In this document: positions 51,520-60,625 of the stretch, piece after piece
Layout of the letters: every line of letters begins with the position of its first letter
Numbering within the stretch: the stretch's first letter is position 1
Assembly (NCBI GenBank): GCA_050486225.1
Contig: JBJHCV010000004.1
Location: 62,001 to 126,000 of the forward strand
DNA: 64,000 bases
Direction of reading: 5' to 3'
DNA from: JBBDIX01 sp050486225
GTDB taxonomy: Bacteria; Actinomycetota; Nitriliruptoria; Nitriliruptorales; Nitriliruptoraceae
The notes under the pieces: model-generated
Told to the model about the DNA's origin: nothing
What the model saw: only the letters and a program-made list of their open reading frames with translations
Database searches by the model: none
Translations under genes and position numbers: made by a program

Positions 51520-51905
51520 GGCAGATCACGGCCCGTGAGTGCGTGGATCGTCTCGATCAGGGCCGGCAGGTCCGTCGGCTTGGTCGCGTAGTCGTCACAG
51601 CCCGCCTCGAGGCACCGCTCGCGGTCCCCGGACATCGCGTTCGCGGTGAGCGCGACGACCGGTATGGCCGCGGTGCGCTCGTCGGCCTTGAGGGCCCGTG
51701 TCGCGGCGTAGCCGTCGAGCACCGGCAGACTCATGTCCATCAGGATCACGTCCGGTGCGGCGTCGGCGACGGCGTCGAGCGCGGCCTGACCGTCGACCGC
51801 GACCGTGACGGCCATTCCCCGACGCTCGAGGCGACGGGTGAGCATGTCGCGGTTCATGTCGTTGTCCTCGACGAGCAGGACTCGGATCGCGTCGTCGGTG
51901 GTCAT
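51516..51905 (-). CDS. stand-alone receiver-domain protein
   Basis: 129 residues. Acidic pocket LLVEDNDMNRDML, phospho-acceptor Asp in ILMDMSLPVLDG, Thr/Ala at VVALTANAMSG and Lys in YATKPTD. No output domain. ATGA overlaps on both sides, with the histidine kinase upstream and the RsbW gene downstream, make it the likely phosphate acceptor of that kinase. Confidence 0.92.
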   Translation of the reverse strand: MTTDDAIRVLLVEDNDMNRDMLTRRLERRGMAVTVAVDGQAALDAVADAAPDVILMDMSLPVLDGYAATRALKADERTAAIPVVALTANAMSGDRERCLEAGCDDYATKPTDLPALIETIHALTGRDLP

Positions 51906-53959
51906 CGGTTCTCCGTGGTTGCCGGGTCCGCAGTCGCCCGGGCGTCGTCACCGGCACCAGCGTGAGGCGTCGAGTCCCTCGGGATGCGCACAGTGAAGGT
52001 CGACCCCACCCCCGGCTCACTGTCGAGGGTGATCTCTCCGCCGAGCATCTCACAGAAGCGGCGACTGATCGCGAGCCCCAACCCCGTACCGCCGTATCTG
52101 CGCGTCGTGGACGGGTCTGCCTGTGCGAACGGCTGGAACAGTTCTCCGGCGACGTCGGGCGCGATGCCGATGCCCGTGTCGACCACCCGGAACGCGACCC
52201 GGTCGTGGTCCTCCCCACGAACCTCGAGGGTCACCGTGCCCTGCTCGGTGAACTTCGCGGCGTTGCTGAGCAGGTTGAGCAGGGTCTGGCGCAGCTTGGT
52301 GGCGTCCGTCACGAGCGCGTCGAGCGCGTCGTCGACGTCGACGACGAGCTGGTTGCCGTTGCGGCCCATGAGTGGCGCGACCGTGCTCGCGATCCCGTCG
52401 ACGAGCTGGACGACGTCGACCGGCTCGAGGAAGAGCTCCATGCGCTCGGCCTCGATCTTGGACAGGTCGAGCACCCCGTTGATCAGTTCGAGCAGGTGCG
52501 TGCCCGCCTGCCGGATCCGCGTCAGATCGGCGACCAGGTGGTCGGCACCTGACTCCTCGGCCTCCTCGGTGAGCAGCTCGCTGTACCCGATGATGGCGTT
52601 CATCGGGGTGCGCAGCTCGTGGCTCATGTTCGCGAGGAACTGGCTCTTGGCGCGGTCGGCCTCCTCCGCGCGCACGCGGGCGGCGCGCGCGTCCTCCAGC
52701 AGACGCGCGTTGCGCACGGCCACAGCGATGTGGTCGACGTACAGCCCGATGGTGCGGATGTCGTCGTCGGACAGGTCGAACGGTCGCGAGTCGTGTCCGA
52801 AGTAGATGGTCCCGACGACACGGTCCTCGATGATGACCGGGAACGCGATGAACGACTGCGACGGGGAGATCTGGTTGAGGCGCCGGTCGTTGTCGGACAG
52901 GATCTGTGTGTCGTCGACACGAGGCACGTACACCGGCTGCCGGGCCTGGATCGTCTGCACGAACGCGCTGGCGGTGTCGTCGAACGGGATGGTGAGGTCC
53001 TGCAGTTCGACGCGGGTCTGCATCGTGAACCCGACGCCGAGCAGCACGGTCGGGTGCAGGTGCTGGTCCTGCTCGTCGACCTCGACGAGGCCGAGGCGGT
53101 TGAAGTCGAACACGCGCTCGAGGCGGGACCTCACGACGTCGAGCACGCGTTCCAGGTCCGGTGTGCGGTTGATGGTCTGGACGACGTCATTCACGGACTG
53201 GATCTCGTCCAGCGCGCGTTCCAGCCGTTCGGACTGCTCGGTCACCCGGCGATTGGTCGACTCGAGGTCGACGCGTGCCGTGATCAGCACGCGTGCACCC
53301 CGGTGGGCGGCCCAGCTCGTCGCCCAGAGCACCGACGCGATGCTGGCGGCGGTCAACAGGACGGTGAGGTCGGTCGCCGCGATCGTCGGGTCGTGCCCGA
53401 ACAGCAGCAGACCGATCGCGCCGCTGGCCGCAAAGGTCGCCGCGCCCGCCAGCAGGATGCGTGGTCCCCCGAGCAGCAGCATGTTGCCCGCGTTGATGAG
53501 GAACATGAACGCGGCCGGCATGGGGACGAGCGACACGTATCCGGCCAGCAGTCCCCCGTAGGCCGCGTCGACGAACAGGGCGAAGTACGCCGCACCCTTG
53601 CGATGACGCGAGTGGGTCCCGTACCAGTGCAGCACGTGCGGCGCGACGAGGGCGAACGCCAGCACCACCCAGACGAACGGGCCGTGGTCACGTTCGACCG
53701 AGACCACGACCCCCCAGATGAGGGGCATGACGACGATGCGAGGGATCCGCGTGTTGCGCAGCACGTAGTGACCGCGGTGACGCGGCCAACGGGAGGCTTC
53801 GTTCGACGCGATGTCCGCGCGAGGCTGGTGATCGACGTCGTCCTGCTCCGATGGCGGAACCGACGCCTCTGGCTCGCGCACCTGGCCCTCCCGGGGACCG
53901 GTCGGCCGCGACGACAACGCGGCCGGGTCGCGTGAGACCCTAGTCCCGGTCGGCTGCAT
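51902..53959 (-). CDS. membrane histidine kinase with GAF domain
   Basis: 685 residues from ATG 53959 (weak ribosome site). A cytosolic N-terminal stretch of about 75 residues, five or six membrane helices (75-230, for example IVVMPLIWGVVVSVERDHGP, FALFVDAAYGGLLAGYVSLV), coiled coil, GAF domain (about 265-425), HisKA (FLANMSHELRTPMNAIIGYS) and HATPase (LLNLLSNAAKFTEQG, DTGIGIAPDVAGELFQPFAQ, GGTGLGLAISRRF). First gene of the partner-switch operon, whose likely signal input it provides. Confidence 0.92.
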   Translation of the reverse strand: MQPTGTRVSRDPAALSSRPTGPREGQVREPEASVPPSEQDDVDHQPRADIASNEASRWPRHRGHYVLRNTRIPRIVVMPLIWGVVVSVERDHGPFVWVVLAFALVAPHVLHWYGTHSRHRKGAAYFALFVDAAYGGLLAGYVSLVPMPAAFMFLINAGNMLLLGGPRILLAGAATFAASGAIGLLLFGHDPTIAATDLTVLLTAASIASVLWATSWAAHRGARVLITARVDLESTNRRVTEQSERLERALDEIQSVNDVVQTINRTPDLERVLDVVRSRLERVFDFNRLGLVEVDEQDQHLHPTVLLGVGFTMQTRVELQDLTIPFDDTASAFVQTIQARQPVYVPRVDDTQILSDNDRRLNQISPSQSFIAFPVIIEDRVVGTIYFGHDSRPFDLSDDDIRTIGLYVDHIAVAVRNARLLEDARAARVRAEEADRAKSQFLANMSHELRTPMNAIIGYSELLTEEAEESGADHLVADLTRIRQAGTHLLELINGVLDLSKIEAERMELFLEPVDVVQLVDGIASTVAPLMGRNGNQLVVDVDDALDALVTDATKLRQTLLNLLSNAAKFTEQGTVTLEVRGEDHDRVAFRVVDTGIGIAPDVAGELFQPFAQADPSTTRRYGGTGLGLAISRRFCEMLGGEITLDSEPGVGSTFTVRIPRDSTPHAGAGDDARATADPATTENR

Positions 53960-54118
53960 GGGTGCGACTGAGGTCGATCACGGTCCGTGGAGCCGACCCG
54001 CGCTCGCCGGCGCGGGTGGTGTCCACCCGCCTGGCCCCCTCCAGAGACCTTCCGTGTCCGCTCGACCTCCGGGCCCAGGACTCACGGGGCGTGTGGCACT
54101 GCGTGATGCGGCGATGCC

Positions 54119-54253
54119 ATGAGCGACCTCATCTCGGTAGGCCTCGATGCCGAGGCCCACCGAGCCCGCGCCGAACTCGCTGACGACGAACGGGACCGCG
54201 TCGAGGCTGCACAGCTGGAGGAGATGACGATCGACGACACGGCGTCATGCTGA
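54119..54253 (+). CDS. possible 44-residue peptide
   Basis: ATG 54119 to TGA 54253. Acidic, helical peptide (SVGLDAEAHRARAELADDER, then DRVEAAQLEEMTIDDTASC) ending in Cys. No clear ribosome site; the preceding 160 bases are divergent from the histidine kinase. Could be a real short protein, a peptide precursor or chance. No family recognised. Confidence 0.3.
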   Translation: MSDLISVGLDAEAHRARAELADDERDRVEAAQLEEMTIDDTASC

Positions 54254-54304
54254 GGGCGGCGCCACTCGCGTCGACACGCAGCGCCTCCCACGATCTTCGA
54301 GGTG

Positions 54305-55156
54305 TCACCGCAGGACGATGCGATTGCCGGTCACCAGCCATGCGTCGTCGGAGCACAGCCAGGCGATCGTCGTGGCGACCTCGTCGGGTGTGGCGATGTG
54401 GTGGTGCGCCCACGACGCGGACACGAACTCACGCACCGCGTCGGTCACCCAGCCTGTGTCCGTGACCGGCGGCATCAGGCTGTTGGCCGTGATGCCCACG
54501 GCCCCCAGTTCGGCCGCCGCACTCATCGTGTAGTTGTCGAGGGCGGCCTTCGCCGCACCGTAGGAGGCTTCTCCGGGGAACCCGTCGGATCCGCCGGAGG
54601 TGAGCGAGACGATGCGGCCCCAGTCGTCGTTGCGGGCCAGGTGTCGTCGAGCGAACTCGGCGATCAGCAACCCACCTGCGCGCGCATCCACGGCGAACTG
54701 CTGGTCGTGCGTTGCTGCCGACACGTGTCGGAGCTGCCGGTCCACGTGGTCGGTGGCGGCACCGGTGAAGGAGTCACCGACCCAGCCCGTGGCGTTGTTC
54801 ACCAGTATGCGTACCGGTGCGTCGAATGCGGCCTCGGCCGCGTCGAACAGGCCCGGGGCCGCTGCGTCGTCGACCAGGTCCCAGGCGACGGCGACGGCCG
54901 AACCCCCCGTCGCACGAATGGCGGCGGCCACCGACTCGGGCTGACGCGATCGAGCCTCGTGGTAGGCGGCTGGGATGCCGGGGTCACGCGGCTCATGGAG
55001 GGCGAGACCGGTCACGAGCACGCGGGCGCCGCGGGCTGCGAGCGCCCGCGCGGTGGCGGCGCCGATGCCGTGGTTCGCGCCGGTCACCAGTGCGACGGGG
55101 CTGGCGCCGCCCGAGGTACGGGACGAGATGGACAGGGAGATGGCAGAGTTCGGCAC
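54305..55156 (-). CDS. short-chain dehydrogenase/reductase
   Basis: 283 residues, GTG start with CGGAGT upstream. Cofactor motif LVTGANHGIGAATARAL (TGxxxGIG), NNATGW in place of NNAG, catalytic Ser in RIVSLTSGGSDG and Tyr/Lys in SYGAAKAALDNY. Classical SDR fold with an inserted loop after residue 50. The substrate cannot be inferred. The N-terminus adds about 20 residues before the fold. Confidence 0.88.
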   Translation of the reverse strand: MPNSAISLSISSRTSGGASPVALVTGANHGIGAATARALAARGARVLVTGLALHEPRDPGIPAAYHEARSRQPESVAAAIRATGGSAVAVAWDLVDDAAAPGLFDAAEAAFDAPVRILVNNATGWVGDSFTGAATDHVDRQLRHVSAATHDQQFAVDARAGGLLIAEFARRHLARNDDWGRIVSLTSGGSDGFPGEASYGAAKAALDNYTMSAAAELGAVGITANSLMPPVTDTGWVTDAVREFVSASWAHHHIATPDEVATTIAWLCSDDAWLVTGNRIVLR

Positions 55157-55611
55157 AGTGGACTCCGAAGGTCGGTCCGGTGCGCACGGCGCACCGACGA
55201 GCGAGCATGCTTCCCCGGCGCGCGAACGCCAGGAAGAGTGCGGAACGAACGCTCGTCGCCTACCTCAACGTGCCCTGCCGTACTCGGGGACCTGGAATCG
55301 CCCCGACGCATCACCGGCGGGGACCACGACCGAACGCTACAGGCCGGTCCAACAGGTTCGCAGGACATCTGGCGACAACGCCCGTGTACCTACCCGGCGA
55401 ATGGCGCCATCACCCTGATGATGGGCGGGTTGCCCCGAGGCACCAGCCCGCACATGTCGACCGGGGTTGCTCAGGTTCCATCAGCCTCTGGGGTGGTGGA
55501 TGTGATGCCGCATCGGTCGTCGTCCAGTGCATGTCGCCCACCCTTGTGGTGAGATCCGCGTCGCGCCTGCTCACCCACCTGGCCGGCACGCACCTGGGAC
55601 GTGGAGGACAC
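55157..55611. other. intergenic region, nothing recognised
   Basis: 455 bases between the divergent SDR and methyltransferase genes. Open frames here are Arg/Pro/Ser-rich on both strands and look non-coding. No tRNA, repeat or clear promoter was identified; promoters for both neighbours must be inside. Confidence 0.6.
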
Positions 55612-56274
55612 ATGGTCGAGGACGTCGATGCGAACGCGTGGTTGCAGAAGATCCGTGCCGATCCCGGTCACTCCGCCTGGTACGTCGAGCGTTTCCGGAC
55701 GATGGCCGCAGCTGGCGACGACCTCGCCGGCGAGGCACGCCTGATCGACGCGATGGTGCCTCGCGGGTCCCGCATCCTCGACGCCGGATGCGGACCTGGC
55801 CGCGTCGGTGCCTTCCTGGCCGACGCAGGCCACGAGGTTGTCGGCGTCGATCTCGACCCGGTGCTGATCGCGGCCGCCGAGGAGGACCACCCCGGTCCGC
55901 TGTGGCTCGTCGAGGACCTTGCGACACTCGACCTGCCTGCGCAAGGGATCGACGAGGGCTTCGACGCCATCGTGTGTGCCGGCAACGTCATGACGTTCCT
56001 CGCACCCGGCACCCGTGAGCAGGTCCTCGAGCGGCTCCGGGCACACCTGCGCCCGGGCGGGCGCATCGTGGTCGGCTTCGGCACCCAGCGGGGCTACGAC
56101 GTCGACGAGTTCCACGGGCACGTGGACGCCGCGGGGCTGGTGCCCGACCTGCTGCTGTCCACGTGGAGCCTCGAGCCCTACCGCGACGACGCGGACTTCC
56201 TCGTCGCGGTCCTGCGCAGCGCCGAGGACGCCGCGCCGCAACCACAGGCCAGTGGACGACGTCACACCTGGTGA
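55612..56274 (+). CDS. class I SAM-dependent methyltransferase
   Basis: 220 residues from ATG 55612 with GGAGG four bases upstream. Motif I ILDAGCGPGRVGAFLADAGH, then VVGVDLDPVLIAAAEEDHP, FDAIVCAGNVMTFLAPGTRE and LRPGGRIVVGFGTQRGY. A small-molecule methyltransferase of unknown substrate. A frame extending back to 54817 is antisense to the SDR gene and was rejected. It is followed after 42 bases by a lipoprotein gene. Confidence 0.87.
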   Translation: MVEDVDANAWLQKIRADPGHSAWYVERFRTMAAAGDDLAGEARLIDAMVPRGSRILDAGCGPGRVGAFLADAGHEVVGVDLDPVLIAAAEEDHPGPLWLVEDLATLDLPAQGIDEGFDAIVCAGNVMTFLAPGTREQVLERLRAHLRPGGRIVVGFGTQRGYDVDEFHGHVDAAGLVPDLLLSTWSLEPYRDDADFLVAVLRSAEDAAPQPQASGRRHTW

Positions 56275-56316
56275 CCGACGGTCCGGAGAGCCGGACGGGC
56301 TGCCAAGGAGACCTCG

Positions 56317-56748
56317 ATGAACCACTTCCCCACGACCGGGACGCTCGCCGCTCTGGTGATCCTGGTCGCCGCCTGCGGCGGCGCGGCCGACGCCACAAGC
56401 GCCGAACCCGACCAACCGACCGCCCCTCCTGTCGCAGGCATGTGCGCGCAGGACCACCCGGACTGCGTCGACACCGTCGTCGAGGACGTCGACCCGGACG
56501 CCCTCGACGAGGGCGCCATGATCCGTGACGCGCAGTCCCTGCTCGGACAGAGCGAGGCGGAGGTCCTCGAGCAGCGGGCAGACGTCCGCGTCGGCCGCCA
56601 CGGCGACGAGGAGATGATGCTCACCCAGGACCACGTGATCGGACGCATGACGATCGCGACCGAGGACGACGGCACCGGCACCTTCCGGATCGTCGAGGTG
56701 ACACTCGAACTGACAGACGGTCCCCTGGTCCTCACCGGAGCGTCCTGA
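56317..56748 (+). CDS. lipoprotein related to I78-type protease inhibitors
   Basis: 143 residues. Signal peptide with lipobox LVILVAAC. After an acidic spacer with a Cys pair (MCAQDHPDCVD), the domain reads IRDAQSLLGQSEAEVLEQRA, then VRVGRHGDEEMMLTQDHVIG and RMTIATEDD. This resembles the I78 inhibitor pattern (ALxGxxxxxL...R...T.DxxxxRLxV) with a C-terminal beta strand. The resemblance is from memory and moderate. It would be anchored outside the membrane. Confidence 0.7.
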   Translation: MNHFPTTGTLAALVILVAACGGAADATSAEPDQPTAPPVAGMCAQDHPDCVDTVVEDVDPDALDEGAMIRDAQSLLGQSEAEVLEQRADVRVGRHGDEEMMLTQDHVIGRMTIATEDDGTGTFRIVEVTLELTDGPLVLTGAS

Positions 56749-56835
56749 TCCCGCGAGGCAGCAACACCCAGGCCGACCGGGTCATCCCGGCTGGCCACCG
56801 TGCCGGGAAGCCGCCGCAGGTGGAGTTGCCCATGA

Positions 56836-56888
56836 TGGAGTTGACCCGGTTCGGCGGACACCTTGTCCGCGAAAGCGGGTCAACTCCA
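56836..56888. repeat. nested inverted repeat between convergent genes
   Basis: TGGAGTTGACCCG (56836-56848) and CGGGTCAACTCCA (56876-56888) are perfect 13-base arms. Inside, GCGGACA (56854-56860) and TGTCCGC (56864-56870) form a second stem with a three-base loop. TGGAGTTG also occurs once more directly upstream (56821-56828). It may be a bidirectional terminator for the lipoprotein and antiporter genes, or two facing transposon-end-like repeats (a tiny MITE). No T-tracts. Confidence 0.5.
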
Positions 56889-57014
56889 CACCGGCCAGGG
56901 CCGGCATCGGCACCGGACGCGCGGACGAGGACACGGCGATGAACGCGGTCAGGGCCTGCCCATGCCCGGGACGAAGGCCTGCACCCAACCAGGCTGGCGC
57001 GGCCGCGAGCACCA

Positions 57015-58094
57015 TCAGCGCATCCTCGATCCGCGTCGGTGTCTCACGAGCGTGACGGCGATGGTCACCACGGTGAGCGGCACGACGAACCACGTGAACG
57101 CGGCCCCGAACTGCGGTGCCAGCCCGTGCTCGGCCGCGCTGAGGAACAGGTGGCCGGTGTAGGCGGCGTAGTAGCCGAGGAACACGGCCGCTTCCCAGCG
57201 GGCGATGGTGTGTCCGGTGAAGAAGATCGGCAGCGCGGCGATCGAGACGGCGATCATCACGGGGATGTCGAAACCCAGCGCTCCTGGGCTGACCGGGATT
57301 CCGTCCGGCGCCACCAGCCCGCCCAGTCCGAGCACCGCCAGCAGGTTGAACAGGCAACTGCCGACCACGTTGCCCACCGCGATGTCGCGTTCGCCCCGGA
57401 TCGCGGCCAGCACCGAGGTCGCGACCTCCGGCAGGGAGGTCCCGGCCGCGACGATGGTCAGTCCGATGACCAGTTCGCTGACCCCGAGCGCGGTCGCGGT
57501 CGCCACGGCCGCCTCGACCAGCCACCGTGCACCCAGCACCAGCAGCCCCAGCCCGACCAGGACCAGAACGACGTTGACGACCGGCCGGTTTCGCTCGGCA
57601 GGCACGGCGAACGCGTCGTCGTACTCGGCGACCACCGACCGCAGCTCCCGTCGGCTCCGGCGGATCAGGAACACCGTGTAGCCGACGATCCCAGCGAACA
57701 ACAACGCGCCGTCGATCCGTCCGATCCCGCCGTCGAGCGCCAGCAGCAGCACCACGACCGATGACACGATCAGCAGGGGCACGTCGAGCCGGACCAGCTG
57801 CTGGGCAACCACCAGCGGTGTGATCAGTGCGGACACCCCGAGGATGAACAGCACGTTGAAGATGTTGCTGCCGACCACGTTGCCCAGCGCCACGTCTGCC
57901 TGTCCGGCGTACGCCGAGCCGACCGTGACCGCCATCTCCGGTGCCGAGGTCCCGAACGCCACCACCGTGAGACCCACGACCAGCGGTGTGACCCCGGCTG
58001 CGACCGCCAGCCGCGACGCCCCGCGCACCAGCAACTCCGCGCCACCGACCAGCAGCAGGCCGCCGAGCACGAACAGCACGACCGGGCTCGACAC
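57015..58094 (-). CDS. calcium/sodium antiporter (CaCA family, YrbG-like)
   Basis: 359 residues, GTG start with GGAGG upstream. Two homologous halves, each with the alpha-repeat: VVGLTVVAFGTSAPEMAVTV with GNVVGSNIFNVLFILG, and VIGLTIVAAGTSLPEVATSV with GNVVGSCLFNLLAVLG. The Glu and Asn/Ser residues bind Ca2+ and Na+. About ten membrane helices. It likely exports Ca2+ in exchange for Na+ (or H+). Confidence 0.92.
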   Translation of the reverse strand: MSSPVVLFVLGGLLLVGGAELLVRGASRLAVAAGVTPLVVGLTVVAFGTSAPEMAVTVGSAYAGQADVALGNVVGSNIFNVLFILGVSALITPLVVAQQLVRLDVPLLIVSSVVVLLLALDGGIGRIDGALLFAGIVGYTVFLIRRSRRELRSVVAEYDDAFAVPAERNRPVVNVVLVLVGLGLLVLGARWLVEAAVATATALGVSELVIGLTIVAAGTSLPEVATSVLAAIRGERDIAVGNVVGSCLFNLLAVLGLGGLVAPDGIPVSPGALGFDIPVMIAVSIAALPIFFTGHTIARWEAAVFLGYYAAYTGHLFLSAAEHGLAPQFGAAFTWFVVPLTVVTIAVTLVRHRRGSRMR

Positions 58095-58330
58095 GGCGCC
58101 TCCTCATCGGCCCGGGACCACACTCCGGCGCCCGGCACGCCACGCATCATGCCGCGCACCGCGGCTCCGTGTCAGGCTGCCGCGAGCCAGGTTCCGACAT
58201 CACGTGCGTCGAGGAACGCGCGGGGTGTCGAGCACGGCCCGGGTCACGAGATCCGCCGGGCCGCAACGATCGCGTCGTCCTGCGCTGACGCCACCGCTCT
58301 GGCACGATCGAGGTCGAGGAAGGGCAGGGC

Positions 58331-58534
58331 ATGGAGTCGCTGGTCGCGGTACTCCTCGTCGTCGGTGCTGTGCTGGGCGCCGATCGGCTCCTTCGGCGGT
58401 ACTTCCGCCAGGAAGGCGACCGGACGGTGGGAGCGCGCCAACGAGGCCCTCAGACGGCGTGGAGGCGTCCCACGGGTGAGGTCGTCGACGACCTGACGAG
58501 GACCGACGCCGAGCGGGAGCGCTCCGACTCCTGA
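58331..58534 (+). CDS. small membrane-anchored protein, unknown function
   Basis: 67 residues, ATG with AAGGGC upstream. One N-terminal membrane helix (ESLVAVLLVVGAVLGADRLL), then a hydrophilic tail ending in Asp/Glu/Arg. No family recognised; length, ribosome site and composition make it plausible. Confidence 0.5.
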   Translation: MESLVAVLLVVGAVLGADRLLRRYFRQEGDRTVGARQRGPQTAWRRPTGEVVDDLTRTDAERERSDS

Positions 58535-58620
58535 ACCGGCGACGGGCGCCGCGACATGGCGTTCACGGCGCACCCGTCACGCAGACCCGTGCGACACTCC
58601 CGGGGTCCCGGAACATCGAA

Positions 58621-58697
58621 TGGTGGGGCGTAGAGGAATCGAACCTCTGACCTCTTGCGTGTCGAGCAAGCGCTCTGGCCGACTGAGCTAACGCCCC
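58621..58697 (-). tRNA. tRNA-Val (anticodon GAC)
   Basis: 77 bases including an encoded CCA end. Acceptor stem GGGGCGT/ACGCCCC, D arm, five-pair anticodon stem CTTGC/GCAAG, seven-base loop TCGACAC with anticodon GAC (58663-58661), variable AGGTC and T arm AGAGG-TTCGATT-CCTCT. Position 33, almost always U, is C here (genomic 58664). Confidence 0.93.
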
Positions 58698-58858
58698 GCA
58701 ACGGACTCGTGCGGTGTCCGGAGCGGAACGGTAGCGGCTGGCGCCAGGACCCGCCAACGCGCCTCGGAGCACACGGACGCCCGGCGTGCATACACTCGCG
58801 ACTTCAGATGCAAACATGTATCCGAATCGTCCTCACGCCCGTGACACACGAGTCCCTC

Positions 58859-60625
58859 ATGTCGCGCCCACGAACCCACACCGTCCTGGTGCTGATGATC
58901 GTCGCGTCGTCGATGCTCGCACCCGCGGCCTCGGCGACCACGACGACCTGTGACGCCCCTGCGGAGGTCCGCGTCAGCCTGGCCGGCGACGGTGAGGTCA
59001 CCACCGTGCAGGCCTTCGATCGTTCCAACCGTGCCTGCGAAGCAGCGGACCTGACCTCGCCGGTCGACGTGTCGATCGTGCATCGCGCCGACGACGGTCG
59101 CGTGGTCGAACATGGTCGCCTGCCGGGAGCCGGTGAGCGCCTGCACACCGAGGTCCTGATCCGTGACCGCACGGCCACCGACCACGACATCACCACCGAG
59201 GGGCCCCGTGGACCCCTGTCGTTCACGGAACGACTCGGGATCCCGATGCTCACCTCGATCACCGTCACCTACCCGTCAGGGTGGACCGTGGAGGGCCCGA
59301 CGGGCCCCGGCACCGCGATCGAGACGTCCGACGCCCGGGTGCAGGTCCACCACGCGGGGCTGCTGTTCCCCCCGATCACCGACCGGGAACGCCGCTTCGA
59401 GGTGTCTGCGATGTCCGGACGCGGCATCCCGACGATCACCGTGCGCGCCGTACCCGTGACGAGCGCTGACGAACTGGGGATCCCCGACGGGCTGCTCGAC
59501 CGCTCCGACCTTGCCGTCATCGCCGCGTTCACCGACCTGGTGACCGAGGGCGCGGACGAACTCGTGGACGGCACTCGCGAGCTGGCAGACGGCACGAGGG
59601 AACTCGCCGACGGGACGCGAGAACTGGCCGACGGCACCCGGGAACTGGCGGACGGGACCGAGGAGTTCGCCGACGGGATGCGCGAGTACGCCGACGGGAT
59701 CGGTGAGCTGGCTGAGGCGATGCCCGACCTGACCGACGGCAGCCGCGAACTCGCCGAGGCCGTGGAGACGATCGCCGAGGTGCTGGCCGAGGTCGCCGAC
59801 GGTGCCGATCAACTGGCCGACGGCACCGAACTCGCAGCGTCTGGCGCCGACGGGCTCGCAGGTGCGATCGCGGGGTTCCCGAGCCTGTTCTTCGACACCT
59901 TCGCGGCATTCCTCGCACAGGGCTTCATTGACCCGGCTGACGACCTCACACCGGATCAGCGGACAGCGGTGGCGAGTGTTCTCGCAGCACTGACCGATCC
60001 GGCACAGTCTCAACCCGCACCGAACCAGAACCTCGGTGCGGGCTCGCGCGGACTCGCGACTGGACTCGATGACCTCGCCGACGGCATGCGCCAGCTCGCC
60101 GACGGGCTCGACGAGCTGGCCGACGGCACCGGTGAGCTGGCCGACGGGACCGACGAGTTCGCCGACGGGATCGAGGAACTCGCCGACGGGGTCCTCGAAC
60201 TGGCTGACGCCGCCGAGGAGATCTCCGACGGCACCCGCGAGCTCGCGGACGGAACAGCCGAACTTGCCGACGGCACCGACGAACTCGCCGACGGCACCGA
60301 GGAGCTCGCCGACGGGGTCGACGAGCTCGCCGAGGGGGTGGAGGAGTTCCCGGACGCGCTGCGGGAGATCGCGGCGATGGCCGACCGGGCCGGGGAACGA
60401 CTCGCACGCACCGCGGCGACCACCGTGAAGGGCGCGGAACTCGCCCGGGACCACGGGCCGGTGACCTTCGTGCTCACCAGCACGGGTGCGGTGCCCCTCG
60501 GTGTCGGTGACGTCGCACCGTTCGCGTTCGCCGGGCTCGTCGGTGCGGGTTCGGCCGTCGCGGCACGCCCGGGGACCCGGCGACTCCTCGACCGGTGGCG
60601 CGCCACCAGGACGGGTGACCGATGA
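58859..60625 (+). CDS. exported heptad-repeat protein (YhgE/Pip-like repeats)
   Basis: 588 residues from ATG 58859. Signal peptide (VLVLMIVASSMLAPAASATT), a globular N-terminal region (about 30-220), then two blocks of seven-residue repeats of the type ELADGTR, separated by a hydrophobic insert (about 340-400), and a C-terminal membrane segment (LTSTGAVPLGVGDVAPFAFA, then GLVGAGSAVAA). The repeats recall the D-G-x-x-x-L heptads of YhgE/Pip proteins and probably form a long beta-helix or coiled stalk outside the cell. It overlaps the TetR gene by four bases. Confidence 0.75.
   Translation: MSRPRTHTVLVLMIVASSMLAPAASATTTTCDAPAEVRVSLAGDGEVTTVQAFDRSNRACEAADLTSPVDVSIVHRADDGRVVEHGRLPGAGERLHTEVLIRDRTATDHDITTEGPRGPLSFTERLGIPMLTSITVTYPSGWTVEGPTGPGTAIETSDARVQVHHAGLLFPPITDRERRFEVSAMSGRGIPTITVRAVPVTSADELGIPDGLLDRSDLAVIAAFTDLVTEGADELVDGTRELADGTRELADGTRELADGTRELADGTEEFADGMREYADGIGELAEAMPDLTDGSRELAEAVETIAEVLAEVADGADQLADGTELAASGADGLAGAIAGFPSLFFDTFAAFLAQGFIDPADDLTPDQRTAVASVLAALTDPAQSQPAPNQNLGAGSRGLATGLDDLADGMRQLADGLDELADGTGELADGTDEFADGIEELADGVLELADAAEEISDGTRELADGTAELADGTDELADGTEELADGVDELAEGVEEFPDALREIAAMADRAGERLARTAATTVKGAELARDHGPVTFVLTSTGAVPLGVGDVAPFAFAGLVGAGSAVAARPGTRRLLDRWRATRTGDR
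59547..59870 (+). repeat. 21-base coding repeats, block 1
   Basis: About a dozen degenerate 21-base units (consensus protein ELADGTR) in the exported protein, clearest at 59565-59670 where five nearly identical units follow each other. Confidence 0.8.
60062..60362 (+). repeat. 21-base coding repeats, block 2
   Basis: About fourteen units of the same seven-residue repeat (DELADGT, EELADGV), in frame with block 1. Confidence 0.8.

Noticed and set aside
54817..55611. Extension of the methyltransferase frame upstream to 54817
   Set aside because: Arg/Pro-rich and antisense to the SDR gene; a ribosome site fits ATG 55612.
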